Origin: an uncultured Shewanella sp.
GTDB taxonomy: Bacteria; Pseudomonadota; Gammaproteobacteria; Enterobacterales; Shewanellaceae
Reading direction: 5' to 3'
NCBI RefSeq assembly: GCF_947491715.1
Contig: NZ_CANLKR010000002.1
Coordinates: forward strand, 186,001 to 250,000
Length of the DNA: 64,000 bases
Below the pieces are notes generated by a model, which was not told the origin of the DNA, made no database searches, and saw only the letters and a program-made list of their open reading frames with translations. The translations under genes and the position numbers were made by a program. This document shows positions 10,501-17,368 of this stretch, one piece after another; positions within the stretch are counted from its first letter, which is position 1; each line of letters starts with the position of its first letter.

Positions 10501-11372
10501 ATACTGTTCCTATTAACCAAAGTGACTATGGGACAGCATTAGGGGTAGGTTGGGAGGCCGACAATTGGTTAGTCGATTTGGGAACGACGCCTATTGGATT
10601 TAATGACCATACATGGGTCGGTGGAATTAATATCGCGGGAGAGCTACAAGATTGGTCTTGGACAGGGGGGTTATCGAGACGGGCATTAACGAGTACGATT
10701 TTATCTTATGGTGGATTAACGGTGCCAGCCAATACTAGCGATCCTGCTGGTGTAGAATGGGGTGGAGTGGTGAGCTCTGGTGTCAAATTGAATACCAGTT
10801 TAGATCTCGGTGGACCTTGGGGGATGTGGACGAGTTCACAATACCATCAAATAACGGGTAATAAGGTGGCTGATAATACCCGCTTTGGACTCTTAACGGG
10901 TGGATATTATAAATGGATTAATACAGAAGATGAACGCTTAAGTACTGGACTCAATTTGATGTATTTACAATATGACAAAAATGTCAGTGAATACACGTTG
11001 GGCCATGGAGGATATTACAGCCCACAACGCTATTTTTCTGTGTCATTACCGGTTAATTATTATGGGCGATATCAAGATACTTGGGCCTATTGGTTACGTG
11101 CTTCAGTTTCTCAGTCTTGGTCGCAAGAAGATGGTCCTTTTTTAACCCCTCTTTCAGGATCATCCGGTGGTGGCTTTGGTTATGCTTTTTTAGGTGCAAT
11201 AGAAAAACGAGTCAGTAAAAAATGGTATATAGGAATGTCAATGGATATTGAACGTTCTGATTTTTATGAGCCTAATCATTTTATTTTATATGCGCGTTAT
11301 ACTTTTACTGATCGCTGGCAACGGATCCCTACGCCTCCGACACCGCCTCTTTTATACAGCGAATTTGATTAG
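7509..11372 (+). CDS. bcsC: BcsC, TPR scaffold and outer-membrane cellulose exporter
   Basis: A 1287-residue protein with an N-terminal hydrophobic segment (about 15-40), many TPR-like helical repeats through the periplasmic region (about 60-920), then a C-terminal beta-barrel (about 960-1287, rich in alternating aromatic strands and ending in an RYTFTDRW-like strand region). It carries the glucan across the outer membrane. It is somewhat longer than the E. coli protein. It is the last gene of the bcsRQABZC operon; no bcsG or bcsF is seen downstream. Confidence 0.94.
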   Translation: MLRVSDRFISSIFMNLVMIVFWACLILVLIVSVVSSFPVKASFYSVMISSMLHLSEDEGLDKKPVFIGSRDQALSKSSTQVDSVEWLTEQLRLALAIRRDDIMLGALNRLLAIDANNLDGLFYQANRYLLLEDIANAQLISNKLNQLAPDSKQAHSLRAQLSLFNENKKVYQSARLFAHAGRYEEALAYYERLFPQGMPTPRLMLEYLMLEGKLSSHWQSVRQKLEALNEQYPDVPDFQLALAQHLSKKEPDNPWALGTYERLSLRTDIGLQATRSWIEALDKLPITDELVQKYAFMARYYPSDLGITQAAIKATSRLENKAELQKDPVYMAKMQGLAFLEQGNNGAAEKKLTFVLRYLPQDAEVLGGLGLVALRQGQHQQALEWFTQAQAINEDPDQVSKWQSLVDTATYWGLLAQGDKALEDKDYLNAENHYLMAIKCQPETLEGLNRLAQLYVMAKQYRLADKWYKKVLQSAPLNQVALEGRLDILYAQNQPIAPLIKQYSPSQKKVIQPKLVFLQRAQLNNELQMAMKENDVNTAKMRLDELLMLGNDSPWQALDAANTLVTLAQKSRADRMMAQWVADAMDDEAVGSVSRAEWLFAYALYLSGQNQTSDAIIMLEKIEIAQRTPAMEANLTRLKVDEALLQIAQLRGDDPEQACEALIDVGQTYSDNLDVQITLAAVWLTFENSDVNSQRSHTCKKSHDFLSQLTPEADWSNSTQLRYGELLLKAQKLEQFERWFQQWRTQFVSLQDKKQLRVLLQKSFLQQAEKASFNQDYLLAIRLYNQAIAEPGPLLYEAKLGLLGAYIASNNQHNAKRLSETLYQERMQLTSVQSVSFAELLVRQGDFKKSKAMLTALQQRDDLDAIEYRDLMKVALDMKDETLMNEMAANALYHSEELSSVNPAINRPSLRSLYDSAEDDWLTRNVKADIDRVQARHQGHIAFGIDYGARDGANNFTQIPIEARIPMPDYDGHLLLRFDQVHIESGNIRYYDKALDEDTVPINQSDYGTALGVGWEADNWLVDLGTTPIGFNDHTWVGGINIAGELQDWSWTGGLSRRALTSTILSYGGLTVPANTSDPAGVEWGGVVSSGVKLNTSLDLGGPWGMWTSSQYHQITGNKVADNTRFGLLTGGYYKWINTEDERLSTGLNLMYLQYDKNVSEYTLGHGGYYSPQRYFSVSLPVNYYGRYQDTWAYWLRASVSQSWSQEDGPFLTPLSGSSGGGFGYAFLGAIEKRVSKKWYIGMSMDIERSDFYEPNHFILYARYTFTDRWQRIPTPPTPPLLYSEFD

Positions 11373-11490
11373 TTAAAGTGATATTTTGCTAAAAAACTAA
11401 ATAGATTTTTGCATAAAAATGCCTTTTATCTTTGCAAAAAAATGGGATACTAATGGGCATTGTGTTTATCGTTATTGTAAGGACTGTGAG

Positions 11491-11853
11491 ATGGCCGAAG
11501 AAACCATTTTTAGCAAAATTATTCGACGTGAAATTCCCACCGATATTCTCTATCAAGATGACTTAGTCACGGCTTTTAAAGATATTCATCCTCAAGCCCC
11601 GACGCACATATTGATTATTCCAAATCATCTTATCCCCACTTGTAATGAGGTCAAAGCTTCAGATGAAAAAGCATTGGGGCGAATGATCACTGTGGCGGCA
11701 AAACTTGCCGCTGAGGCCGGGATTGCTGAAGACGGTTACCGCTTGATAATGAACTGTAATCAACACGGGGGCCAAGAAGTTTATCATATTCATATGCACC
11801 TTGTGGGGGGGGCGCCGTTAGGACCTATGCTTCATCGCCGTCAAGAAGAATAA
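11491..11853 (+). CDS. hinT: HinT, HIT-family purine nucleoside phosphoramidase
   Basis: A 120-residue cytoplasmic HIT protein ([20 protein letters not shown]) that hydrolyses AMP-linked phosphoramidates such as AMP-lysine. The histidine triad is present as [10 protein letters not shown]. The start was chosen at 11491 because TAAGGA lies 7 bases upstream and family members begin here; the frame extends further upstream without a credible ribosome site. It is followed by ycfL as in E. coli. Confidence 0.95.
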   Translation: MAEETIFSKIIRREIPTDILYQDDLVTAFKDIHPQAPTHILIIPNHLIPTCNEVKASDEKALGRMITVAAKLAAEAGIAEDGYRLIMNCNQHGGQEVYHIHMHLVGGAPLGPMLHRRQEE

Positions 11854-11868
11854 TCTCAGACAGTATTT

Positions 11869-11894
11869 AACCACCAAAGATCAACAGGCCCTAG
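11869..11894. repeat. 26-bp repeat, inverted partner at 13075-13100
   Basis: This 26-bp stretch directly after hinT is the reverse complement of 13075-13100 with a single mismatch. The pair brackets ycfL and the two micro-lipoproteins. Confidence 0.8.
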
Positions 11895-11991
11895 TTTATT
11901 GAGATAAAAAACAGGAGGGTAAAGCTAAAATAGGCTAACCTGAAAAGAGCAGTGAGTGTTTAGGCACATCAATAATAGGGAATACCAATCG

Positions 11992-12381
11992 ATGAGAAAA
12001 TTATTTTTTATTTTATTAGTGGGCTTGTTCTTGGGGGGCTGTTCTACCAATACAGCCGGTATATTGGCCAGTTCAACAGGGGATTTAAAGATTGACAGTC
12101 CTGCTTTTGCTCAAAAAGTGAAAGTGGATCAGTTAAAGATGCGCGGTAAAAGTGGATCCTTGGAAGGTGTGGCCACTGTGATCAGTAAGATTTCAACGGA
12201 TCAACATTTACAATATAAATTTACTTGGTATGACGGTACGGGTTTTACCGTAGATGATGAAACTCAAGGGTGGCAACCACTCACTATACACGGAAAAGAA
12301 AGTAAGCAAGTCCGTTCAGTGGCCCCTGGAACCAATGCCCTATGGTTTGAATTTTACGTGCGCGAAGCACATTCAAACTAG
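11992..12381 (+). CDS. ycfL: YcfL-like (DUF1425) lipoprotein
   Basis: A 129-residue lipoprotein. The signal peptide ends in a lipobox (LGGC, Cys near residue 17), followed by a beta-rich domain with KFTWYDGTGF and GTNALWFEFYVREA, typical of the YcfL/DUF1425 family. It follows hinT, the same order as E. coli hinT-ycfL. The start at MRKLFF was chosen because it opens the signal peptide. Function is not known. lpoB, which follows in enterobacteria, is absent here. Confidence 0.85.
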   Translation: MRKLFFILLVGLFLGGCSTNTAGILASSTGDLKIDSPAFAQKVKVDQLKMRGKSGSLEGVATVISKISTDQHLQYKFTWYDGTGFTVDDETQGWQPLTIHGKESKQVRSVAPGTNALWFEFYVREAHSN

Positions 12382-12422
12382 TGGATCTTTTTGAGTCATA
12401 AAATAGGTTGACGGTTTTTATT

Positions 12423-12453
12423 AAGCCAGTTGAAATGCTCGACTGGCTTTTTT
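12423..12453 (+). terminator. Rho-independent terminator after ycfL
   Basis: Stem AAGCCAGTTGA paired with TCGACTGGCTT (G-U allowed) followed by a run of six T. It closes the hinT-ycfL unit. Confidence 0.85.
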
Positions 12454-12690
12454 ATGTGTTTTTTCTTATGTGTTGAGAGGAAGGAATTAAAAGTTCATTT
12501 TTTATACAGGTAGAGCTTTAAACATTTCACCCTGAAGCCAAATGGTGTACGTAAAGATAACGAGTATTTATTTTACATACACTTACCTTTAATCTTCAGC
12601 ATCTATACAGCTTTTTATTGTTCTACTGGTCTTAGCAAAGAAGACAGAATAGTGATTGGCGTATGAGGTTTATTGAGGAGAATGGCTTAG

Positions 12691-12798
12691 ATGAAGAGTA
12701 TGGTGAAACGGTTTTATTATCTTTTGATTGTATTGATGACAGTGGCTTCATTAAGCGCATGTATGGCTCCTTGGGGTGGGCCCCATCATTTTCATTAA
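12691..12798 (+). CDS. Micro-lipoprotein A, 35 aa
   Basis: A short reading frame: signal sequence with two lysines and an arginine near the start, a hydrophobic core, lipobox LSAC (Cys near 24), then a tail of only about 11 residues, MAPWGGPHHFH, rich in Gly, Pro and His. GAGGAG lies about 10 bases upstream. Its neighbour at 12853 is a clear paralogue (KRxFY, SLSAC, ending in FH), which supports real coding. Predicted to be a tiny lipid-anchored envelope peptide; function unknown. Confidence 0.6.
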   Translation: MKSMVKRFYYLLIVLMTVASLSACMAPWGGPHHFH

Positions 12799-12852
12799 AT
12801 GATCGCTTAATAGGCGTTATTGCTGATTGAGGAATGGAAGGAGGGTTATCCT

Positions 12853-12969
12853 ATGAAACGACTTTTTTATACTTTCGTTGTGTTAGTAACTATTTTGTCA
12901 TTAAGTGCATGTGTCATTTTACCTTTTCCAGGGCCGGGCTTTGGTCCGCACCCTGGCCCCTTTCATTGA
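12853..12969 (+). CDS. Micro-lipoprotein B, 38 aa
   Basis: MKRLFYTFVVLVTILSLSAC is a textbook lipoprotein signal with lipobox LSAC. The mature part is about 18 residues, Pro/Gly-rich and ending GPHPGPFH. AAGGAGGG lies upstream. It is paralogous to the 35-residue gene 55 bp upstream and is followed by a strong terminator. The His/Pro/Gly tail might bind metal or cell wall, but that is only a guess. Confidence 0.65.
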   Translation: MKRLFYTFVVLVTILSLSACVILPFPGPGFGPHPGPFH

Positions 12970-13018
12970 TGAAATAATGATTTCCTTTATATTGTCAGAA
13001 ATATAATGGTTGTTCAGT

Positions 13019-13042
13019 AAAAAATAGCTTCGGCTATTTTTT
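13019..13042 (+). terminator. Rho-independent terminator after micro-lipoprotein B
   Basis: Perfect stem AAAAAATAGC/GCTATTTTTT with a UUCG tetraloop, and a T-rich 3 prime side. Confidence 0.9.
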
Positions 13043-13074
13043 GCATTTTTATGAGCCGCTTATTTTTAATATGC

Positions 13075-13100
13075 CTAGGGCCTATTGATCTTTGGTGGTT
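13075..13100. repeat. 26-bp repeat, inverted partner of 11869-11894
   Basis: 25 of 26 bases match the reverse complement of 11869-11894. It lies between the terminator at 13042 and the acetyltransferase. Confidence 0.8.
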
Positions 13101-13121
13101 CAAGCGGTTTGCCTAGGTTAA

Positions 13122-13155
13122 GATGTAAGTAGGAGTAGGATGTAAGTAGAAGTAG
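13122..13155. repeat. Two tandem copies of a 17-bp unit
   Basis: GATGTAAGTAGGAGTAG and GATGTAAGTAGAAGTAG in tandem. The second copy supplies the AGGA ribosome site of the next gene. Confidence 0.85.
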
Positions 13156-13163
13156 GATGTTTA

Positions 13164-13625
13164 ATGATTAAAATCGATAAATTATCAAAGTTGCATGTTC
13201 CAGCGGTACTTCAGATTGCTGTCGCGGAGCAACAGATAAAGTTTGCAGAAACAGCAGAGGCATTTTTAGCCAATATAGACAATACTACCCATCTTCATAT
13301 TATTAAGTCTGATGATGAGATTATCGGTTTTTTTAAAATCGATCTCGCTTATGCATCGATTTATTCTTTTTGTCCTGATAATGGTTTGGGTCTACGATCC
13401 TTTGTGATTGACACCAAGCAGCAAGGGAAAGGGTTTGGCACCGCCGCTGTAAAAGCTCTTTTGGTTTACCTGCGAGAGAATTATCCTTGCTATAGTGCAG
13501 TGTATTTAACCGTTAATTGCCAAAATATAGCAGCCCATATGTGCTATCTAAAAGGAGGATTTACAGATACAGGTGAGAAATACCTTGGGGGGATTGCTGG
13601 CCCTCAATACATCATGAAGGGATGA
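13164..13625 (+). CDS. GNAT-family N-acetyltransferase
   Basis: A 153-residue acetyltransferase. The acetyl-CoA-binding motif A is KQQGKGFGTAAV (about residues 92-103), and NIAAHMCYLKGGF is the family's C-terminal helix-strand. It resembles the BltD/spermidine acetyltransferase-like group, but the substrate cannot be told from sequence. AGGA lies 6 bases before the ATG. An 8-bp tandem repeat begins in its last codons and crosses the stop. Confidence 0.85.
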   Translation: MIKIDKLSKLHVPAVLQIAVAEQQIKFAETAEAFLANIDNTTHLHIIKSDDEIIGFFKIDLAYASIYSFCPDNGLGLRSFVIDTKQQGKGFGTAAVKALLVYLRENYPCYSAVYLTVNCQNIAAHMCYLKGGFTDTGEKYLGGIAGPQYIMKG

Positions 13626-13645
13626 AGGGATGAAGGGATGAAGGA
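13614..13645. repeat. Four tandem copies of an 8-bp unit across a stop codon
   Basis: ATGAAGGG repeated three times then ATGAAGGA, spanning the stop of the acetyltransferase. Copy changes would alter only the last residues. Confidence 0.9.
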
Positions 13646-13742
13646 ACAACATGGCTGAGATGATAAGTGGCATAAGTGGCAATTCAAGCCTTTTTAAGTG
13701 AATGCTTTTCAATTAACAGACCGTAAAAGGAGCAATATTGCA

Positions 13743-14801
13743 ATGAAGCGATGGCTGAAAGGAATAACAGGATTAATGAGTATCTTGATGATGGCGCCTT
13801 CTTCTGCAGAATTAATTGTCCTTGCTTCTCCACCGGAGCAAGATGCTTATTATGCTGAAGTACAAGATGACATCATCGATTTTCAAATTAATTATGCTAA
13901 GGAAATAATTAAACATGGGGATCATGTGCTGATCTTAAGCCGTCCCTCTTTGTATCAGGAGTATGTGGATGCTCTGGGAAAACAAAGTGTGTTGATAGCG
14001 CCCATGCTTGATATCTGGATGCGTGACTTTACCCTTGTTAACCCTAATCAACCTGTGATGTTTCGCTACACTGCAGCTGGGCAAGGCGGAGGCCGAGAAG
14101 GACAAATAGAAGCCGATGAAGTCCAAGACGTGTTTTATCGGTTAGCTCAAAAGGCCGGGCTTCAATTTAAAAGTTCAGATTTATTGAACGATGGAGGGAA
14201 CTTGGTCAGCGATTATGTGGATAATGCGGTGCTCAGTACTAAATTTTTGCATGATAACCAATTAACCGAGAAACAGGCGCGTCGGACATTGCAAGTATTA
14301 TTAGGAATTGACAATATTGCCTTTATTGAGGCTGATGAACAAGGCGGGCTAGAGCATGCCGATGGGGTAGTGAGTTTTGTAGAATCTAATACACTAGTGA
14401 TAAACAGTTACCCTGACGATCCTGAGTATGCAAAGCAATTAAAGAATGATTTAAGGCGGCAGCTGCCAAAGGTGAAAATTGTTGCAATCACCACCCCGTA
14501 TGATGGCAGTGACATTTATGATAAACGTTTTGGATCAGCGTGTGGTCTGTATACCAATATGCTGGTGACTCCTAATCGAATCTATTTACCTCAGTTTGGC
14601 TTGCCTCAAGATAAGCTTGCATTAGCACAAGTGCGCGCAGTGACGTCAAAAGCTGTGATCCCAGTATTATCTTCTCAGGTGTGCTATATGGGCGGCGGCG
14701 TTCGTTGTATGTCGTTACAACTACGCGGGGATAATGCCCAAAAATTATTGGATTATGCACGCAGTCAATTGAAATCAACATGGAAGAAGACTGCTGAGTG
14801 A
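13743..14801 (+). CDS. Exported agmatine deiminase / peptidyl-arginine deiminase-family protein
   Basis: A 352-residue member of the guanidino-group-modifying superfamily (PAD_porph). A signal peptide (MKRWLKGITGLMSILMMA, cleaved near SSA) implies periplasmic location. Family motifs are present: NDGGNL, EHADGVV (His/Asp) and GGGVRCMSLQ with the catalytic Cys near 322. Start 13743 was chosen because AAGGAG lies 10 bases upstream and the signal peptide begins there. The substrate (agmatine, peptidyl-arginine or other) is not decided by sequence. Followed by a 4-bp overlapping gene. Confidence 0.8.
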   Translation: MKRWLKGITGLMSILMMAPSSAELIVLASPPEQDAYYAEVQDDIIDFQINYAKEIIKHGDHVLILSRPSLYQEYVDALGKQSVLIAPMLDIWMRDFTLVNPNQPVMFRYTAAGQGGGREGQIEADEVQDVFYRLAQKAGLQFKSSDLLNDGGNLVSDYVDNAVLSTKFLHDNQLTEKQARRTLQVLLGIDNIAFIEADEQGGLEHADGVVSFVESNTLVINSYPDDPEYAKQLKNDLRRQLPKVKIVAITTPYDGSDIYDKRFGSACGLYTNMLVTPNRIYLPQFGLPQDKLALAQVRAVTSKAVIPVLSSQVCYMGGGVRCMSLQLRGDNAQKLLDYARSQLKSTWKKTAE

Positions 14802-15058
14802 AAGGGATGAATAACTTACAAAAACCAGAAATGCCCACAATTATGGATAGCGCATTTGACGCTGCTGCTTATTGCCCGCGCTGTCACTTATTGATGTACA
14901 TTAAAGATGAAACATGTCCTCATTGCGCTTATTTATTATCGTTAGATGAGCGGAAAAAACAGAAAAATTTTAGCAAGCAGCAGTTTAGAAAAGGATTGAA
15001 ACTGGGCATATTCTGGGCTCTTATGTTGATTGTGTCATTCTTACTGACATTGGAATGA
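14798..15058 (+). CDS. Small zinc-ribbon membrane protein
   Basis: An 86-residue protein with two CxxC knuckles (CPRC near 28, CPHC near 43) forming a zinc ribbon and one C-terminal transmembrane helix (about 68-85). The GTG start overlaps the previous stop by 4 bp, suggesting translational coupling; an ATG at 14807 is an alternative. Function unknown. Confidence 0.65.
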   Translation: MKGMNNLQKPEMPTIMDSAFDAAAYCPRCHLLMYIKDETCPHCAYLLSLDERKKQKNFSKQQFRKGLKLGIFWALMLIVSFLLTLE

Positions 15059-15079
15059 TGAAAAGGGAAAGGTGGGGAG

Positions 15080-15748
15080 ATGGCTATCAGGCAAATGACA
15101 CTTGAGGACATTGAACGGGTGAGTGAGCTGTGTTTAACCAGTTTTATGGGGGCTGTGGCAGGCACCTTGTCTGATGAAGGGGTAGCAACCTTCACCAACA
15201 TTGCCTCTATTGAAGCGTTCAAAAAGCGAATGCAGGAAAATAACACCTGGTTTGTTTATGAGTGCACTGCTGAAAATACCACGAGCTCAGAGCTTGTTTA
15301 TCAAACCTGTCCTGTTGAAAAGCGCATTATGGGGGTATTAGAGCTCAAAGAAAATAAACATATTTCCATGTTATTTGTGTGCCCAAGTGCACAACGACAA
15401 GGGGTTGGTCGAGCACTCATCGCTGCGGCGTGCCAACATGTATGGCAAGATCAAACTCAAGTTCAAACTGGAAGTCTTCAAGTCGACAATCCTCAAGTCG
15501 ACAGTCCTCAAGTTGACAATCCTCAGGGTAACAGTCTTCAGGGTGACAGAGTGTCTCAATGTGAACCGTTAACAGTGAGTGCGTCGCTCACGTCAGTTCC
15601 AGCCTACCTGCGTTATGGTTTTAAAGTGGCTGGGGAGATTGCTGAGTCAGAAGGGCTGACATTTCGGCCTATGACGTTGGACTTACGCATGGATATGAAA
15701 ATTGATATTGGTATTGATGTGAGTACGGATACTGATGTGAGTATGTGA
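15080..15748 (+). CDS. GNAT acetyltransferase with a repeat-encoded insertion
   Basis: A 222-residue protein. The acetyl-CoA motif QRQGVGRALI lies near 111-120, and the final family strand-helix VPAYLRYGFKVAGE near 175-188. Between them is an insertion with five in-frame PQVDN-like pentapeptides encoded by a 15-bp tandem repeat (15476-15550). The tail (IDIGIDVSTDTDVSM) runs into a minisatellite, and the stop lies inside its second 8-bp unit. The catalytic core looks complete. The insertion falls in the loop before the last core strand, where it may be tolerated. Confidence 0.75.
   Translation: MAIRQMTLEDIERVSELCLTSFMGAVAGTLSDEGVATFTNIASIEAFKKRMQENNTWFVYECTAENTTSSELVYQTCPVEKRIMGVLELKENKHISMLFVCPSAQRQGVGRALIAAACQHVWQDQTQVQTGSLQVDNPQVDSPQVDNPQGNSLQGDRVSQCEPLTVSASLTSVPAYLRYGFKVAGEIAESEGLTFRPMTLDLRMDMKIDIGIDVSTDTDVSM
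15476..15550. repeat. In-gene tandem repeat, five 15-bp units
   Basis: Units of CTTCAAGTCGACAAT and variants, in frame with the GNAT gene, coding a 5-residue repeat. Confidence 0.9.
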
Positions 15749-15896
15749 GTATGTGAGTATGTGAGTATGTGAGTATGTGAGTATGTGAGTATGTGAGTAT
15801 GTGAGTACTGATACTGGTACTGATACTGGTACTGATACTGGTACTGATACTGGTACTGGTACTGATACTGGTACTGGTACTGATACTGGTACTGAT
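15737..15896. repeat. Minisatellite: nine 8-bp units then 6/12-bp units
   Basis: GTGAGTAT occurs eight times perfectly (15737-15800), then GTGAGTAC, then ACTGATACTGGT units with interspersed ACTGGT halves up to about 15896. The first unit and a half encodes the end of the GNAT protein. The 8-bp array has stops in all frames, so copy changes do not extend the protein. Confidence 0.95.
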
Positions 15897-15951
15897 ATTA
15901 GCACCGATATTAATACGATAGATGTGAATGATAAATAGCAATGAGGTAGAG

Positions 15952-16167
15952 ATGAACTTAGCATTATTTGATTTTGATGGCACCATTTCTCATGATGATA
16001 CCTTTACGCCCTTTATTAAATCAGTGTTATCACCAAAAAGGCGCTGCTGGGGGAGTGTTTGGCTTGCTCCAGCCATTTTGGCTTATCACTTAGGCTGGAT
16101 TTCTGCTTCTACAATGCGGCAAAAGCTGGTTAAATTTCATAATACCAAGGATGTTGTTGGGCGTTAA
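15952..16167 (+). pseudogene. HAD-family (HAD-IB) phosphatase, 5 prime remnant
   Basis: The first about 60 residues are a clear HAD N terminus: LALFDFDGTISHDDTF (nucleophile DxD within DFDGT), followed by the small cap region. The frame then ends at 71 residues, while members of this group are about 200 long. The lost part includes motifs II-III. The truncated end overlaps the 3 prime end of the convergent cysteine dioxygenase. GAGG lies 5 bases before the ATG. Probably inactive. Confidence 0.7.
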
Positions 16168-16723
16168 AGCGCACCGGATGGCTTCCATCAAGAGAGTAAA
16201 GGTGAAAGTGTTGTAAAGGCGGAGAGTAGAGATGCAGTGTGATAAGTGGTTCATTGTTTGCCTGTAAGTTAGAAATTTGATGAATATCATTATTCAAGCT
16301 GACACTGGTGTGATTTTTATCATACAGCACTGACTCTGTTGCATAAACCTGCCCGTTTGCCGCTCGTTTAAATTGTGTTTCGGTGGCTTGACCCAGTAAG
16401 ACTTTGACGCCGCAGGCTGTTTGTAAATGATCATGGATCTTACTGCGCTGGCCATTGAGCCAACTTAATATTAAAATCTCACAATGGGCATTATGAAACA
16501 AACGCTTACGGCAGTATTGATTGCGTTCAAAAGAGGCGAGAGCCCGCACTTCTTCATCATCGAGCATTACATTTTCAAGAATAAAACGAATAGCGGCTAA
16601 TGACAGGGGTTTAGTGAACAGCTGCACTTGCTGAATGAGCTCAGTAAAACTGATTTTATGATCGGCATCCAATAGTGCGTTCATCACAGGTGCGTGTTCA
16701 AGGGGAATATTTGAGTAAGACAA
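16130..16723 (-). CDS. Cysteine dioxygenase type I
   Basis: A 197-residue cupin-fold iron enzyme oxidising cysteine to cysteine sulfinate. HDH in SKIHDHLQTAC gives two iron ligands and LHLYSPPL gives the third His and the conserved Tyr; GxxKVLxGxxxET is the cupin strand. The Cys after HDH sits where the Cys-Tyr crosslink cysteine of animal enzymes lies. The start is a TTG (16721-16723) preceded by AAGGAGG at short spacing. Its 3 prime end overlaps the truncated HAD gene. Confidence 0.88.
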   Translation of the reverse strand: MSYSNIPLEHAPVMNALLDADHKISFTELIQQVQLFTKPLSLAAIRFILENVMLDDEEVRALASFERNQYCRKRLFHNAHCEILILSWLNGQRSKIHDHLQTACGVKVLLGQATETQFKRAANGQVYATESVLYDKNHTSVSLNNDIHQISNLQANNEPLITLHLYSPPLQHFHLYSLDGSHPVRFNAQQHPWYYEI

Positions 16724-16886
16724 ACGGCCTCCTTATTCGTACATTGGTTTTTCGTACATTGCCTTATCACATTCGTGCGCTTAACGCAGAGGAGCAGAAC
16801 TGAAACCATTCCCGCTCTCAAGCATTAAAATAAGGCTAATGGTAAAAGTGAATCGCTAACATTATAACGAACGTTAACGCTAGGAT

Positions 16887-16922
16887 CACAGTTAAGGTCA
16901 CAGTTAAGGTCATAGTTAAGGT
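16887..16922. repeat. Three tandem copies of a 12-bp unit
   Basis: CACAGTTAAGGT, CACAGTTAAGGT and CATAGTTAAGGT, in the gap upstream of the dioxygenase. Confidence 0.9.
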
Positions 16923-16976
16923 AACAATATTTATAGGATTTAATCTATAGGCTAAAGGTGGGGAGATCGTGAGTGC

Positions 16977-17038
16977 CCACTCACGCAGGGGGATTAAATA
17001 TTAAGCTTCGCTTAATGGAAACCTTATCACTTGCGGTG
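16977..17038 (+). repeat. 60-bp structured repeat, plus-orientation copy
   Basis: Matches the reverse complement of 20252-20311 at about 55 of 60 positions. Contains the nested hairpin ATTAAGC-TTC-GCTTAAT and outer arms CCAC..GCAGG / TTGCGGTGG that can pair. The following CTTTTGTGCAGAT (17041-17053) is also found inverted at about 20018-20031, so the element is longer than 60 bp. A spurious reading frame runs through it. Confidence 0.85.
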
Positions 17039-17262
17039 GGCTTTTGTGCAGATACCTCTGTGACACACTGCAAGTACGTCCGTGTAAGTTCGACGATGGC
17101 ATCCCTGCCATCAACGGTCACAGTTGCATCTACACGAGATGTTAAAATCAAAAGCACAAACAAAGATAAAAGCGAGGTGTTTTTTCGAAGGAGGGGGAAA
17201 TGTGATATGACTCACTTTGCTTAACATGGCATAAGTTTTATGGTGAGAGTGTGCAATCAAGC

Positions 17263-17293
17263 CTACCAGTGATAACCCATTTATCACTGGTAG
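17263..17293. terminator. Perfect 13-bp hairpin downstream of the RCC1-like gene
   Basis: CTACCAGTGATAA and its exact complement around a 5-base loop, about 75 bp past the stop of the minus-strand gene at 17369. There is no clear T-run, so termination is inferred. Confidence 0.5.
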
Positions 17294-17368
17294 AGCAGAT
17301 TTGTTAATAGCCAAATCTATTTATATCGGTTTTGAAGTAGTCACTCTGATGAATGACTACAACAAATA

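Noticed and set aside
15737..15748. Phase variation of the GNAT protein by the 8-bp array
   Set aside because: The stop is reached within the first one and a half units and the array has stops in all frames, so copy changes do not alter the product.
15737..15896. Possible CRISPR array
   Set aside because: Units are directly adjacent with no spacers and no cas genes are present.
15669..15986. Long minus-strand reading frames of repeated Ser-Ile-Ser-Thr or Thr-His-Ile-Leu residues
   Set aside because: They are only the translation of the 15737-15896 minisatellite; no ribosome site or protein-like region outside it.
16973..17224. Plus-strand reading frame of 83 codons
   Set aside because: It lies in the composite repeat (16977 onward), has no ribosome site, and its first part is a hairpin sequence found inverted at 20252-20311.
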